From the NCBI RefSeq assembly GCF_007827815.1, contig NZ_VITH01000006.1, positions 124,001 to 188,000 of the forward strand: a stretch of 64,000 nucleotides of DNA, in the 5' to 3' direction. This document shows, piece by piece, positions 20,773-29,590 of this stretch; within the stretch, counting starts at the first letter, position 1; each line of letters opens with the position of its first letter. Source of the stretch: Azospirillum brasilense. GTDB lineage: Bacteria > Pseudomonadota > Alphaproteobacteria > Azospirillales > Azospirillaceae. A model generated the notes under the pieces. That model saw only the letters and a list, made by a program, of their open reading frames with translations, was not told where the DNA came from and did not search any database. Both the position numbers and the translations under genes were made by a program.

Positions 20773-21831
20773 TCAGCGCAGCGTCTCGGCGCAGCCGTCG
20801 AGGCCCAACCCGCGGCACAGCGCCTGGGCCAGCAGGCGGCCGTCCGGGTTGTCCGGCCCGACGGTGCCGGGCGGTCGCCCGAGCAGCGGGTAGAGCATCA
20901 TGCCGCCCTGCGGGTCCTGCGCGACGGCCTGGGCGAGCCGCTCGGCCAGCGGCACCGTGTAGGTCGGCCCGCCGAGCTGGCTCGGCGGCACCTGGACGCC
21001 GAGGGCGAGCGGCCCTTTCCAGACTTGCCGGTAAGCTTGGTACGCCTGCCAGGGATCGAAGGTCGGGCCGGCCTCATAGGCCATGATGGAGACGAGGTCG
21101 ATCGCCTCGGCCTGCGGGGAGCGCAGCAGATTGAGGATCGACCCGGTGTGGGGGCCGCGCGGCTGGGCGTCGCGGAACGCGCCCTCGCCATAGGCCCCGA
21201 TGCTCCAGCCCGGCACGGTCAGCAGCAGGGGGCGGGGGAAGGCGTCGCGAAAGCGCGCGACCAGATCCAGCCAGGCGGCATCGGACAGGCAGCGCACCCG
21301 CGCCCGGACGGAGCAGCCGGGGGACACCGGCTCGAAATCCAGATCGATTCCGTCGGCGCCCAGGTCCTGGACCAGCCGCACCAGCGCGTCGAGGTTCAGA
21401 GCGTCCCAATTGGCGTAGTTGGCCCCGCCGACGGCGAGCAGAACGCGGGTGCCCGGCTGGCGCTGCTTCAACAGCGCGATGGCGTCCCTCAGCACCGTGC
21501 CGGGAAAGCCATATTGCAGGCCGGTCCCCTTGAGGTCGAGCCGGCCGGGATAGGCGGCGTCGGGCCGGACGAAGGACAGGGCGACCAGATTCATGTAGCC
21601 GGGGAGCGTCGCCAGCGTCGTGGCGGCCGGGCCGGTGGCCGGGCGCTCGTACCAGCTGTCGTGATAGACGAGGAGCGGGCGTGCCGGCAGACCCTGCGCG
21701 CCCGTGCCCGCTTTCGCGTCCGCCATGCCGCCGGCCAGAAGTCCGGCGGCAAGGGCCAGGGCGCCTAGAACACGTCGCGCCCGAACAGGCCGGTGGTCAC
21801 GGTGCTGATGATGATCTTCGCATCGAGCCAT
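20773..21831 (-). CDS. Secreted glycoside hydrolase family 18 protein (chitinase-like)
   Basis: A GH18 TIM-barrel protein of about 352 residues. The catalytic signature DGIDLDFE (D160-E167 with this start) fits DxxDxDxE exactly; LLAVGG upstream and the SIMAYEAG strand also match. The N-terminus MARCEDHHQHRDHR...RR followed by VLGALALAAGLLAGG looks like a signal peptide. Starting at ATG 21831 the gene overlaps the end of the initiating glycosyltransferase by 67 bp; a start at the internal ATG (MADAK) near 21726 is possible but would cut the signal. As last gene of the exopolysaccharide operon it may trim or degrade the polymer instead of attacking chitin. Confidence 0.75.
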   Translation of the reverse strand: MARCEDHHQHRDHRPVRARRVLGALALAAGLLAGGMADAKAGTGAQGLPARPLLVYHDSWYERPATGPAATTLATLPGYMNLVALSFVRPDAAYPGRLDLKGTGLQYGFPGTVLRDAIALLKQRQPGTRVLLAVGGANYANWDALNLDALVRLVQDLGADGIDLDFEPVSPGCSVRARVRCLSDAAWLDLVARFRDAFPRPLLLTVPGWSIGAYGEGAFRDAQPRGPHTGSILNLLRSPQAEAIDLVSIMAYEAGPTFDPWQAYQAYRQVWKGPLALGVQVPPSQLGGPTYTVPLAERLAQAVAQDPQGGMMLYPLLGRPPGTVGPDNPDGRLLAQALCRGLGLDGCAETLR

Positions 21832-23348
21832 AGCGACCAGTTCTCGATATAGTGGATGTCCATGTCGACCCCGACGCGCGCCTTTTCGACGGTGTGGATG
21901 CCGCCGCGCATGCCATTGATCTGGGCCCAGCCGGTGATCCCCGGCTTGACGCGGCTGCGCGCCGCGTATTCGCGCGCCACCTCGGCGTAGCGCTGGTTGC
22001 CGACCCGCATGTTCGGGACATGGGCGCGCGGGCCGACCACCGACATGTCGCCGGCCAGCACGTTGATGAGCTGGGGCAGCTCGTCGATGCTCGTCCGGCG
22101 CAGGAAGCGGCCGACGCGGGTGATGCGCGGGTTGTCCCGCCTGGTGCCGATGGCGCCGTCGTCGCTGTCGTCCACCTTCATCGTGCGGAACTTCAGCATC
22201 GTGAAGGGGCGGTTGTTGAAGCCGACGCGGGTCTGCCGGAAGATGATCGGCCCCGGCGAGTCCAGGCGGACCGCGATGGCCGCGGCCAGCATGAAGGGCG
22301 AGGCGACGAGCAGGCCGAGGCCCGCGACCACGACGTCCTCGATGCGCTTCACGACGATCTGCATGCCGCGCAGCGGCTGTCGCATCACCAGCAGGGCCGG
22401 GATGTCGCCGATGTGCCTCAGGTTGGCGAGCCGCAGCCGGATGCTCTCCTCGTCCAGCGGAATCAGGATGTCGAGGGAGATCATCTGGAGTTGCATGCGC
22501 AGGCTGTGGATGCGCATCGCCGCCCGCCAGGGCAGGGCGATGACGACCATGTCGACGCGGTTGTCCGGCAGGAAGCGCTTGAAGTCCGTCAGGTCGCCGG
22601 AGACCGGAAGGCCGGCCAGCGACGCCGGCCGGCGGTCGCTGTCGCGGTCGTCGAACAGGCCGAGGATGCTGTAGTTCGCCCGGTGCTCCGGCAGGGCCAG
22701 ATGCGCGATCATCCGTTCCGCCACGTCGGTCGCGCCCAGTATGACCACCCGGCGGCGCAGCACCCCGCGCTCCTCCAGAAGGCGCACGCCCCGCGCCGCC
22801 AGGATGCGGCCCGCCCCGAGACAGGCGAGCGCCATCCCGCCCCACAAGGCGAGCATGTCCGAGGGGCCGACCTCCGGCTGGAAGGCCCAGACGAGGAGGG
22901 ACAGGACGGTTCCGGCGGGCAGCAGGCCCCCGACCACGTCCAGCAGCGACTTTCCCCAGTGCCGGTAGTTCTCGACACGGTAGGCGCCGATGGTGGTCAT
23001 GGCGCGCAGATAGACGCCGAGCGTGATGGCCGTGAAGATGAGCGCCTGGAGGAGCAGGCGGCCGTCGTCGAACGACGCCCCGTCCGTCCGGCGGGCCCAG
23101 GCGGCCCAGGCGGCGAGACCGGCGGCCGCCAGCAGGACGCCGTCCGCCCCCTTCACCAGCCGGTTGACAAGCCCATGCGTCCAGTGCAGCCAGCCGTCCC
23201 GCGAGCCGGCGAAGTCGCCGGAAGGCGGCGCGAAATCCGGTGCTGAGTCCGGCGCAAAGTCCGGTGGCGCGTCCGCTGGCGGCGCGGCAAGGTCCGGAAC
23301 GGCGCTTCGCTCGTCTGCCGGAAAACGGACCTGCACGTCGTCGCGCAT
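21765..23348 (-). CDS. Undecaprenyl-phosphate glucose-type phosphotransferase (initiating enzyme)
   Basis: A 527-residue polyprenyl glycosylphosphotransferase that puts the first sugar-1-phosphate on undecaprenyl phosphate. The N-terminal half has several membrane segments and a CoA-binding-like domain (VVILGATDVAERMI). The C-terminal catalytic bacterial-sugar-transferase domain has FRQTRVGFNNRPFTMLKFR, TSIDELPQLINVLAGDMSVVGPR and KPGITGWAQINGMRG, all diagnostic. An Ala/Pro/Asp-rich repeat tract (PDFAPDSAPDFAP) lies near residues 30-45. It sits in a minus-strand exopolysaccharide operon, 10 bp from the methyltransferase stop. Confidence 0.93.
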   Translation of the reverse strand: MRDDVQVRFPADERSAVPDLAAPPADAPPDFAPDSAPDFAPPSGDFAGSRDGWLHWTHGLVNRLVKGADGVLLAAAGLAAWAAWARRTDGASFDDGRLLLQALIFTAITLGVYLRAMTTIGAYRVENYRHWGKSLLDVVGGLLPAGTVLSLLVWAFQPEVGPSDMLALWGGMALACLGAGRILAARGVRLLEERGVLRRRVVILGATDVAERMIAHLALPEHRANYSILGLFDDRDSDRRPASLAGLPVSGDLTDFKRFLPDNRVDMVVIALPWRAAMRIHSLRMQLQMISLDILIPLDEESIRLRLANLRHIGDIPALLVMRQPLRGMQIVVKRIEDVVVAGLGLLVASPFMLAAAIAVRLDSPGPIIFRQTRVGFNNRPFTMLKFRTMKVDDSDDGAIGTRRDNPRITRVGRFLRRTSIDELPQLINVLAGDMSVVGPRAHVPNMRVGNQRYAEVAREYAARSRVKPGITGWAQINGMRGGIHTVEKARVGVDMDIHYIENWSLWLDAKIIISTVTTGLFGRDVF

Positions 23349-23358
23349 GGCAGTCTCT

Positions 23359-24207
23359 TTACCCCTGCACGAAGCGGCGGATGATCGGCTTCAGCGCCTG
23401 TCCCAGCGGATGGGAGCGAAGCCGGCGGGTCAGGCCAGTCTGCCGGATGAACTGCATCGGCGTCCGCGGCGTGCGGAACACGGTCACGGGCTGGCCGAAC
23501 AGTTCGGTGTCACGCACGAAGTGGCGCGACGGCGTCGCCCCGACCAGCATGGCGCGGTAGCGCTCCGCCCAGTCCGGCCGGGCCAGAAGCAGCTTGTTGT
23601 CGCCGATGGCGAAGGGGGCGAGGGCTCCCGGCCGGTCGGCCATGAAGCGGCACATGCCCTCGGACACGGCGGGGAATTCCGGGTTGAAGTAGTCGTCGAG
23701 GACGATCACCCCGCCCTCGCCCAGGCTGTCGTCGGCGACGCCCAGATCATGGCGCGTGATGTCGGCCGTGTGGCCGCCGTCGATGCTGAACAGGCGGACC
23801 GCGGGGCCGAGCCGGTCGGCGAGGCCGCTCCAGGACAGGGCCAGCGAGTTGCCCTTGACGACCTCGACCGACGCCGGTTCGATTCCGAAGCGGACGAGGT
23901 TGCTGCGAAAGGCCGTTTCGTCGCCTTGCCCCGACTGGTCGACGTTGAACTGCTGGTCGTCGAACAGATCGATGGCGAAGGCCCGCTCACCCGGCCGGCG
24001 CACCAGCGCCAGAAGGATGAACAGCCGTCCGTGATGAACGCCGATCTCGCCGACGCTTCCCGTCACGCCCTCGGCGCTCTGCCAGACGCCGACGGTGGCG
24101 ATCAGGCTGGCGTCCAGGCGCGACAGCCAGCCGTCCACGCGGCGATGGCCGCCCTGGACATAGCGGTGCAGCGGCGATGATGGCGCTATCATGGGTTGAG
24201 ATGTCAT
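23359..24207 (-). CDS. Class I SAM-dependent methyltransferase of the EPS locus
   Basis: A 282-residue protein (267-277 if a later ATG is used). It has a Rossmann-type core with GSVGEIGVHHGRL, AFAIDLFDDQ, LFSIDGGHTADITRHDL and GGVIVLDDYF, typical of the Methyltransf_24 type found in polysaccharide and rhamnan clusters. Placed between the polymerase-like gene and the initiating transferase, it probably methylates a sugar of the repeat unit. Acceptor unknown. The 80-bp gap upstream (24208-24287) is AT-rich and may hold an internal promoter. Confidence 0.75.
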   Translation of the reverse strand: MTSQPMIAPSSPLHRYVQGGHRRVDGWLSRLDASLIATVGVWQSAEGVTGSVGEIGVHHGRLFILLALVRRPGERAFAIDLFDDQQFNVDQSGQGDETAFRSNLVRFGIEPASVEVVKGNSLALSWSGLADRLGPAVRLFSIDGGHTADITRHDLGVADDSLGEGGVIVLDDYFNPEFPAVSEGMCRFMADRPGALAPFAIGDNKLLLARPDWAERYRAMLVGATPSRHFVRDTELFGQPVTVFRTPRTPMQFIRQTGLTRRLRSHPLGQALKPIIRRFVQG

Positions 24208-24287
24208 GATGACCTATTACTACCACACTATTTAAAATGGATTAAGACAGCATTGGCGTCGCTGGCACGATAATTTTCGACAAAGAG

Positions 24288-25625
24288 TCACAATCGGCCT
24301 TTGCGATTTCGTTGCATTTTGAAGAATTCCGGTGAGCGGTTGACTGATGCTTCCGTTGCGCCAGCCTGTTGACGGGCGGTGCGCCAGTAGAGGGCGAGCG
24401 CCATCACGCTCGCGACCTCTCCGGGCGTGAAGACGACGGAGTAGATGGTGGAGGTCGCCAGGGCGAACAGGACGTAATCGCCCAACGCCTGGGTCATGGG
24501 GTCGCCAGGGACGACGGAGCGGCGGGCGCAGCGCAGCGCCGCGACGTAGAAGGCCGCGATCAGCACCGCGCCGATGACGCCGTATTCGAAGACGATGCCG
24601 ATCCAGCCGATGTCGGCGAGATAGAACTGGTTGTTGCCCAGGATGTCGGCCAGGGTCACGTTGCTGAAGCGGGTGATGGCGCCCACCCCCAGCAACCAGC
24701 GCAACGGCGTCACCTCCAGGTAGTCGAGCGCCAGGACGATGGAGTTCTGGCGGATCGAAAGCGAGGCGCCGAGCATCTGCTCGGCCCGGCTGGCGAGGTC
24801 GGCGCTGTAGATGGCGGCCAGGACGATCGTGGACAGCAGGGCCATGCCGACCGCCAGGATCCGCCACCAGCCGCGCGCCGAGGTGATCATGGCGAAGCCG
24901 ACCACCAGGACCACGCTGCCCAGAGCCGTGCGCTGCTTGTAGATCAGGACCATCAGCAGCAGCCCGACCAGCAGCAGCGGGATGGTCCACCATTCCCGGT
25001 ACGCGCAGAACCGCCGGGACAGGTAGAAGAGGAACAGCACGCCGAAGAACATCGGCATGAAGATGCGCGGGCCGCGCTCAACGTCGTACATCAGCAGCTT
25101 GCTCTTCAACGGGTCGGTGGCGTAGGCCTCCGGCGGGAGGACCAGCCACAGAGCGAGCATGATGACGAAGGTGCCGGCGCCGAGCGCGATCAGCGCGGTG
25201 CGCACCTGGGGCAGCGTCGGGCGGAGCAGCGTCAGAAGGGCGGCGAGGGAGAAATAATAGGCGAAGGGCCAGACCTTGACCGTGGTCGCCATCGCGTCGG
25301 TCAGCCCGTTGCCGAGCTGGACCATGGACACCGCCGGGGTGATCGCCACGAGGTAGGCGAGCAGGGCGATGCACAGCGACTTGAAGGGCAGCTCGATCTG
25401 CGCCAAGGCGTAGACGGCGAGCGGGATGGTCAGGACCGGCCAGCTTTTCGACAGGGCGTACAGCGGCGGAAGGTCGACCAGATAATGGAAGCTCTGCCCG
25501 AAGAGGGGCAGCACCGCCAGCAGCAGCATCACCGTCAGGGAGTGGGGCAGGGAACGGCGGGGCACCGCCACCCGGACGGGCGACAGGATGCGGCCGCGCT
25601 GCCGGGCTCCCAGATCGACGATCAT
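24288..25625 (-). CDS. O-antigen ligase/polymerase-like membrane protein (Wzy-like)
   Basis: A 445-residue integral membrane protein with roughly ten to twelve hydrophobic segments and a central hydrophilic loop (LPPEAYATDPLKSKLLMYDVERGPRIF). Topology, lack of enzymatic motifs and position fit a Wzy-type polymerase of an exopolysaccharide repeat unit. The motif-poor family makes sequence assignment weak, so the call leans on context. The ATG at 25625 overlaps the stop of the WecG-type gene (ATGA), so the two are translationally coupled. Confidence 0.7.
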   Translation of the reverse strand: MIVDLGARQRGRILSPVRVAVPRRSLPHSLTVMLLLAVLPLFGQSFHYLVDLPPLYALSKSWPVLTIPLAVYALAQIELPFKSLCIALLAYLVAITPAVSMVQLGNGLTDAMATTVKVWPFAYYFSLAALLTLLRPTLPQVRTALIALGAGTFVIMLALWLVLPPEAYATDPLKSKLLMYDVERGPRIFMPMFFGVLFLFYLSRRFCAYREWWTIPLLLVGLLLMVLIYKQRTALGSVVLVVGFAMITSARGWWRILAVGMALLSTIVLAAIYSADLASRAEQMLGASLSIRQNSIVLALDYLEVTPLRWLLGVGAITRFSNVTLADILGNNQFYLADIGWIGIVFEYGVIGAVLIAAFYVAALRCARRSVVPGDPMTQALGDYVLFALATSTIYSVVFTPGEVASVMALALYWRTARQQAGATEASVNRSPEFFKMQRNRKGRL

Positions 25626-26434
25626 GGGCGCGCCGCCGGCTTCGGGCGCGCCCGGCCCCGCTGCTCCGCCCACCAGGCCGACAGCGCGATGCCGAGCAGC
25701 GGCAGGGAATCCACGAAGACCCGCCGGGCGTGGCCGCGCGGATTCTGGGCCAGCCGGTACAGCCATTCCAGGGCAAAGCGGCGGAACAGCGGCGGCGCGC
25801 GCTCGACCAGTCCCGTCACGAACAGCAGCGAGCTGCCGACGCACAGCCCGACGCCGGTGGCCCGACCGGTGTTCCGGATGGCCAGCGCCAGGCATTCCGA
25901 CTGCGGCGCGCCGACCGCCAGGAAGACGAAGCGGGCCGGGTGGTCCAGCACGAAGCGGACGCAGCGCTCGACCTCCCGCGGGTCGGCGGAGAAGCCCATC
26001 GGCGGTGCGTGCCGGGCCAGCCGGGTCAGGCCGAAGCGGTCGCGCAGGCGGCGCTCCAGCTCGTCGTTGCCGCCGATCACCGTGATGGAATCGCCCGGCG
26101 TGATGACCTGCGCGAACAGGTGGGCGGTCAGGTCGCTGCCGCTGGCGCTGGGCAACGGCTTGCGGAACAGGCGCCGGGACAGGTGCCGCATGATCTGGCT
26201 GTCGCACAGCCGCAGCCACGCGCCGTCGTAGGCGGCGCGGAAGCGGGTGTCCTCGCCCTGGTGAAGCCGCACCACATGCTGCGCGTTCGGCGTCACGACG
26301 TAGGCGAAGGGCGCCTCCGGGGCCCGCGCGGCGATCGCCTGGGCGGCGCCGGCCACGTCGAGGCGGCTGATGGCGACGCCGAAGACGGAGTCCGCCGGGT
26401 GCTCCTGCGCCGGTTCGGTCTGGGGCGTCATCAT
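25622..26434 (-). CDS. WecG/TagA/CpsF-family glycosyltransferase
   Basis: A 270-residue GT26-family enzyme. Signature segments are VVTPNAQHVVRLHQ, LCDSQIMRHLS, ITVIGG, VFLAVGAPQSECLAL and GLCVGSSLLFVTG, followed by APPLFRRFALEWLYRLAQNPRGHARR, the typical C-terminus. It adds a later sugar (ManNAc/glucuronate type) to the lipid-linked intermediate at the inner face of the membrane. The start at 26434 overlaps the OPX stop by 4 bp, so it is coupled to the export gene. Confidence 0.88.
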   Translation of the reverse strand: MMTPQTEPAQEHPADSVFGVAISRLDVAGAAQAIAARAPEAPFAYVVTPNAQHVVRLHQGEDTRFRAAYDGAWLRLCDSQIMRHLSRRLFRKPLPSASGSDLTAHLFAQVITPGDSITVIGGNDELERRLRDRFGLTRLARHAPPMGFSADPREVERCVRFVLDHPARFVFLAVGAPQSECLALAIRNTGRATGVGLCVGSSLLFVTGLVERAPPLFRRFALEWLYRLAQNPRGHARRVFVDSLPLLGIALSAWWAEQRGRARPKPAARP

Positions 26435-27171
26435 GGGAAGGTCGTGATGCCTCCGGTCTGACGGCTGATGGTGTAGTTGAACGTGCGCTCGAACGGCACG
26501 ACGCGGTTGATGAACTGCTCGACCCACAGGCCGGTCTCGGCGATGGAGCTGCGCGGCACGAACAGGATGTCGCCGGCGACCAGCGGCACGTCACCGACCG
26601 CTGCCCCGGTCTCGATGAACCGGCGGGTGTCGATGGTGCGCAGCATCGGCTTGTTCTCGGGGTTGCGGCGGATCAGCACCACCTCCTCGTACCGCGCCTC
26701 GCGGTCGAAGCCGCCGGCCAGCATGATCACCTCCATCACGCCGATGCGGCCGTTCAGCAGGTAGGTGCCGGGGCGGGCGACGGCGCCACCGATGTAGGCG
26801 CGGTTCGACGGAGTCTCCTTCAGCCCGATGCTGACCTGCGGCGCGCGCATCCAGCGCCGCGCGCGCGTTTCGACCACGCTGGCCAGCTCGCCCGGCGTCA
26901 GCCCCGCGGCATCGACCTGCCCGGCCATGCGCAGCCCGGCGGAACCGTCGGGACCGATCATCACCTCCTCGTCCATGTCGGGGGCGAGCATGAACTTGAC
27001 CTGGAAGCGGTCACCCGGACCCAGCCGGTAGGGCGGGGTGGAGTCCTCCCAGCGGGCAAAGCCCTCCGGCATCGCCTCCTTCGGAGTCAACGACTGGCCG
27101 GTGCACGCGCCGAGCGCCAGCAACGCCGCCAACAGGAAGCCCCGCATCGCGGCCATCCGCATCACAGCCAT
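26431..27171 (-). CDS. Polysaccharide export outer-membrane lipoprotein (OPX/Wza-like)
   Basis: A 246-residue protein. It has a lipoprotein signal (MRGFLLAALLALGAC, lipobox LGAC), the Poly_export domain YRLGPGDRFQVKF... and SLBB-like repeats (AYIGGAVARPGTYLLNGRIGVMEVIMLAGGF). It forms the periplasmic/outer-membrane exit for the polymer. Shorter than E. coli Wza (about 360 residues), so a minimal OPX. Its start overlaps the end of the GumC-like gene by 10 bp. Confidence 0.9.
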   Translation of the reverse strand: MAVMRMAAMRGFLLAALLALGACTGQSLTPKEAMPEGFARWEDSTPPYRLGPGDRFQVKFMLAPDMDEEVMIGPDGSAGLRMAGQVDAAGLTPGELASVVETRARRWMRAPQVSIGLKETPSNRAYIGGAVARPGTYLLNGRIGVMEVIMLAGGFDREARYEEVVLIRRNPENKPMLRTIDTRRFIETGAAVGDVPLVAGDILFVPRSSIAETGLWVEQFINRVVPFERTFNYTISRQTGGITTFP

Positions 27172-29396
27172 CGGTAGATCACCTGGGGAATGTGGAAGTG
27201 ACGGCCGGTCAACACCAAGCCGACGATGTCGCCGCCGGACGCGAGGATGGAGTCGCGCATCCGGGCGGCGACCGGCGCACGGGTGTGCTCAGCGCGGGCG
27301 ACCAGGATGTTCGCGTCCACCATCGGCGACAGCCGGCGGGCAAGATGGCTGTTCCCGATCGGCGGCGACAGAATCAAAATGATGTCAAAGCGTTGATTCA
27401 GCCGTTCCAGCATCTGGCGCGACTGGGCGATGGGGGTGCGCAGGCTGCCCAGCGCCGATCCCGTCGCCTGCCGCGACACCCAGAGCAGAGGCACAGCGGA
27501 GGGCAGGGTTTCGAGGTCGCCGGTGCCCTGCGGCTCGATGGTCGGCAGCCGCTCGCCGGCTCCGCCGTCCGCTTCCCCGTCCGTCTTATCGTCGGCCCCC
27601 GCGTTGATCGCGGCCAATTGGCCGGTGCCGTCCCCGCAGAGGTCGATGACCAGGGTCCGCAGGCCCCGCCCCTTGGCGAATTCCAGGGCGAGCCCGCGCG
27701 CCACGATGGCGTCGCCGTCGCCGTCGTTGGCGGTCACGAACTGGATCAGCGCCATCGGCTGGTCGTCCAGGCCGTGGTCGCGCAGCTGGGCGGCCAGATG
27801 GATCAGCTCCTGCTGGGCGCCGGGGGACACCAGTTCGCCGTCGGTGTCGGTGAAGCTGGCGATGGCCGGAACGGCCAGATCGCGCTCGATCTCGTGCGGC
27901 AGGATGTAGACCTGGCGCAGCCACGTCGCCAGCACGCCGGCCGCCCCGCCCAGCAGGATGCCGCCGACCAGACCGGCGATGATGAAGCTCGGCGCCATGC
28001 TCGTCCCGGTCGCCGGGGCCACCGCCGGCTGCACGACGCGGACGTTGGAGAAGCGCACCTTGGCGGCCTCCTCCTCGGCGCGGGCGGCCTCGGTGCGCTG
28101 GGCGTAGTCGCGATAGATGTCCTCCATCACGCCGCGCGTGCGCTCCAGGTCGCGCAGCTCGCTTTCCGCCTTGCGCAGGCGCCCCACCTTCTCCACCGCC
28201 ACCGTGTGCTGGCGGTTCAGCTCGTCGAGCTGCCGGGCCACCGCGTCCTGCTCGATCTCCAGCGTCAGCAGATGGTTGTTCAGGAAGGGGATGGATGGAT
28301 TGCGGACCTCGCGCGTGGTGTTGTAGACCGGCTTGTCGCCGCCCTTCATCGACTGCCGGACCGTCCGGATCTTCCGCTCCAGCTCCTGAAGGGGCGGGTA
28401 GTCCGGCAGGAACTGCGAGGCCATCCGGTCGCGCTCCAGCTCCAGGCGGAGCAGAACGTTGCGATCGTCGTCGTTCTGGGTCTGGTTGCTCTGCTCCCGG
28501 AAGTCGAACACCCGCTCCGGCAGGGCGGCGAGCCGCTTCTTGGCCGCCGTGACCTCCGCCTGGAGGGCGGCTTGGCGCTCCTGGGTCTGCCGGCGGCGCT
28601 GCACGATGCTGTCCACCTGGTTGGCGGCCAGCAGGCTTTCCTGCCCGAGATCGACGATGTCGTATTCGGACTTCAGCGCCTGGATCTGTCCCTCAAGGCT
28701 CTTCAGCTGGTCGGAGTGGCGGGCCAGTTCGGAGGCGAGGAAGGGCGAGCGCGGGACGTCGAAGATCGCCCGGCGACGCTTCAGGTAGGCGTCGGCCAGG
28801 GCGTTGACGGTGTCCGCGGCGAGGTCCGGGTCCTCGTGGCTGAAGCTGAGGCGCACGATGTTGGAGGAGGATTGCTGCTCCACTTGAAGGCGGCGCTTGA
28901 ACTTGTCGATGGCCTTCTCGAGCTGGTCCTGCGGGCTGTCGGCGGGCAGCAGGCCGAAGAGGCGCGGGTGCGCGATCTCCGGAAACAGGGTGGCCGGGCC
29001 CAGCGCGCTCAGCGTGTCCTCGATCACCCGACGGCTTTCCAGAATGCGGATCTCGCTGTCCACCGACTTCAGCCCGTCGATCGACAGGATGGAGGGCAGG
29101 GTCCCGGCCACGTCGCTGATCCCGGCGTGCGAGCGGTCGATCATCATCATGACCAGACTTTCCGCGGAGTAGCGGGTGCGCGCGTAGGTGGCGGCGGTGA
29201 GGCCGGCGATGATCGAAAGGAGGGCAACGATCAAAATGATCCGCTTGTGATAAAAAGCGAGTATCAGAAGATCGCGCGGCGTAAATGCCGACACACCGCT
29301 TGAAAACAGCACGCCATGCGATTGCTGAGCCGGCGAGCCATCCAGCTGGTCAGCCGATTGACTTTGCCTGCGATTTTCCAGATGTTGGGACAGCAT
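27162..29396 (-). CDS. GumC/Wzc-like polysaccharide co-polymerase with degenerate kinase domain
   Basis: A 744-residue inner-membrane protein. A first membrane segment near residue 55 (IILIVALLSIIAGLTAATYA) is followed by a Wzz domain, long coiled coils (residues 180-430), and a second membrane segment (PSFIIAGLVGGILLGGAAGVLATWL). The cytoplasmic C-terminus resembles a BY-kinase (LRTLVIDLCGDG, FDIILILSPPI) but the Walker A position reads TANDGDGDAIVARG and lacks GK[S/T]; there is also no terminal tyrosine cluster. It probably acts structurally in chain-length control without ATP hydrolysis. It is the first gene of the minus-strand EPS operon. Confidence 0.87.
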   Translation of the reverse strand: MLSQHLENRRQSQSADQLDGSPAQQSHGVLFSSGVSAFTPRDLLILAFYHKRIILIVALLSIIAGLTAATYARTRYSAESLVMMMIDRSHAGISDVAGTLPSILSIDGLKSVDSEIRILESRRVIEDTLSALGPATLFPEIAHPRLFGLLPADSPQDQLEKAIDKFKRRLQVEQQSSSNIVRLSFSHEDPDLAADTVNALADAYLKRRRAIFDVPRSPFLASELARHSDQLKSLEGQIQALKSEYDIVDLGQESLLAANQVDSIVQRRRQTQERQAALQAEVTAAKKRLAALPERVFDFREQSNQTQNDDDRNVLLRLELERDRMASQFLPDYPPLQELERKIRTVRQSMKGGDKPVYNTTREVRNPSIPFLNNHLLTLEIEQDAVARQLDELNRQHTVAVEKVGRLRKAESELRDLERTRGVMEDIYRDYAQRTEAARAEEEAAKVRFSNVRVVQPAVAPATGTSMAPSFIIAGLVGGILLGGAAGVLATWLRQVYILPHEIERDLAVPAIASFTDTDGELVSPGAQQELIHLAAQLRDHGLDDQPMALIQFVTANDGDGDAIVARGLALEFAKGRGLRTLVIDLCGDGTGQLAAINAGADDKTDGEADGGAGERLPTIEPQGTGDLETLPSAVPLLWVSRQATGSALGSLRTPIAQSRQMLERLNQRFDIILILSPPIGNSHLARRLSPMVDANILVARAEHTRAPVAARMRDSILASGGDIVGLVLTGRHFHIPQVIYRWL

Positions 29397-29590
29397 CTTT
29401 TATGGGTACCGTAGCGTGTGGATCGAACACTTAACCGATATGGTTTACCACGCCCGGTGTAGAGCTGTCATGGGGTGCTTGGGCTTTTGAAGCATTTTGT
29501 CTCAATTTTTAGCTATTTGCTTTTTGCCGAAACCCCTCACTTTTGGTTGGGTCCCAGGATGCCGGCCCCAGCCCCTCCGAGCCACGCGCC
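29397..29590. promoter_or_regulatory. Divergent, AT-rich promoter region of the EPS locus
   Basis: This 194-bp gap separates the GumC-like gene (-) from the FkbM gene (+). It is clearly AT-richer than its surroundings (29470-29530 has runs of T and A), as expected for two divergent promoters. I could not fix a -35/-10 pair or a regulator site with confidence. Confidence 0.4.
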
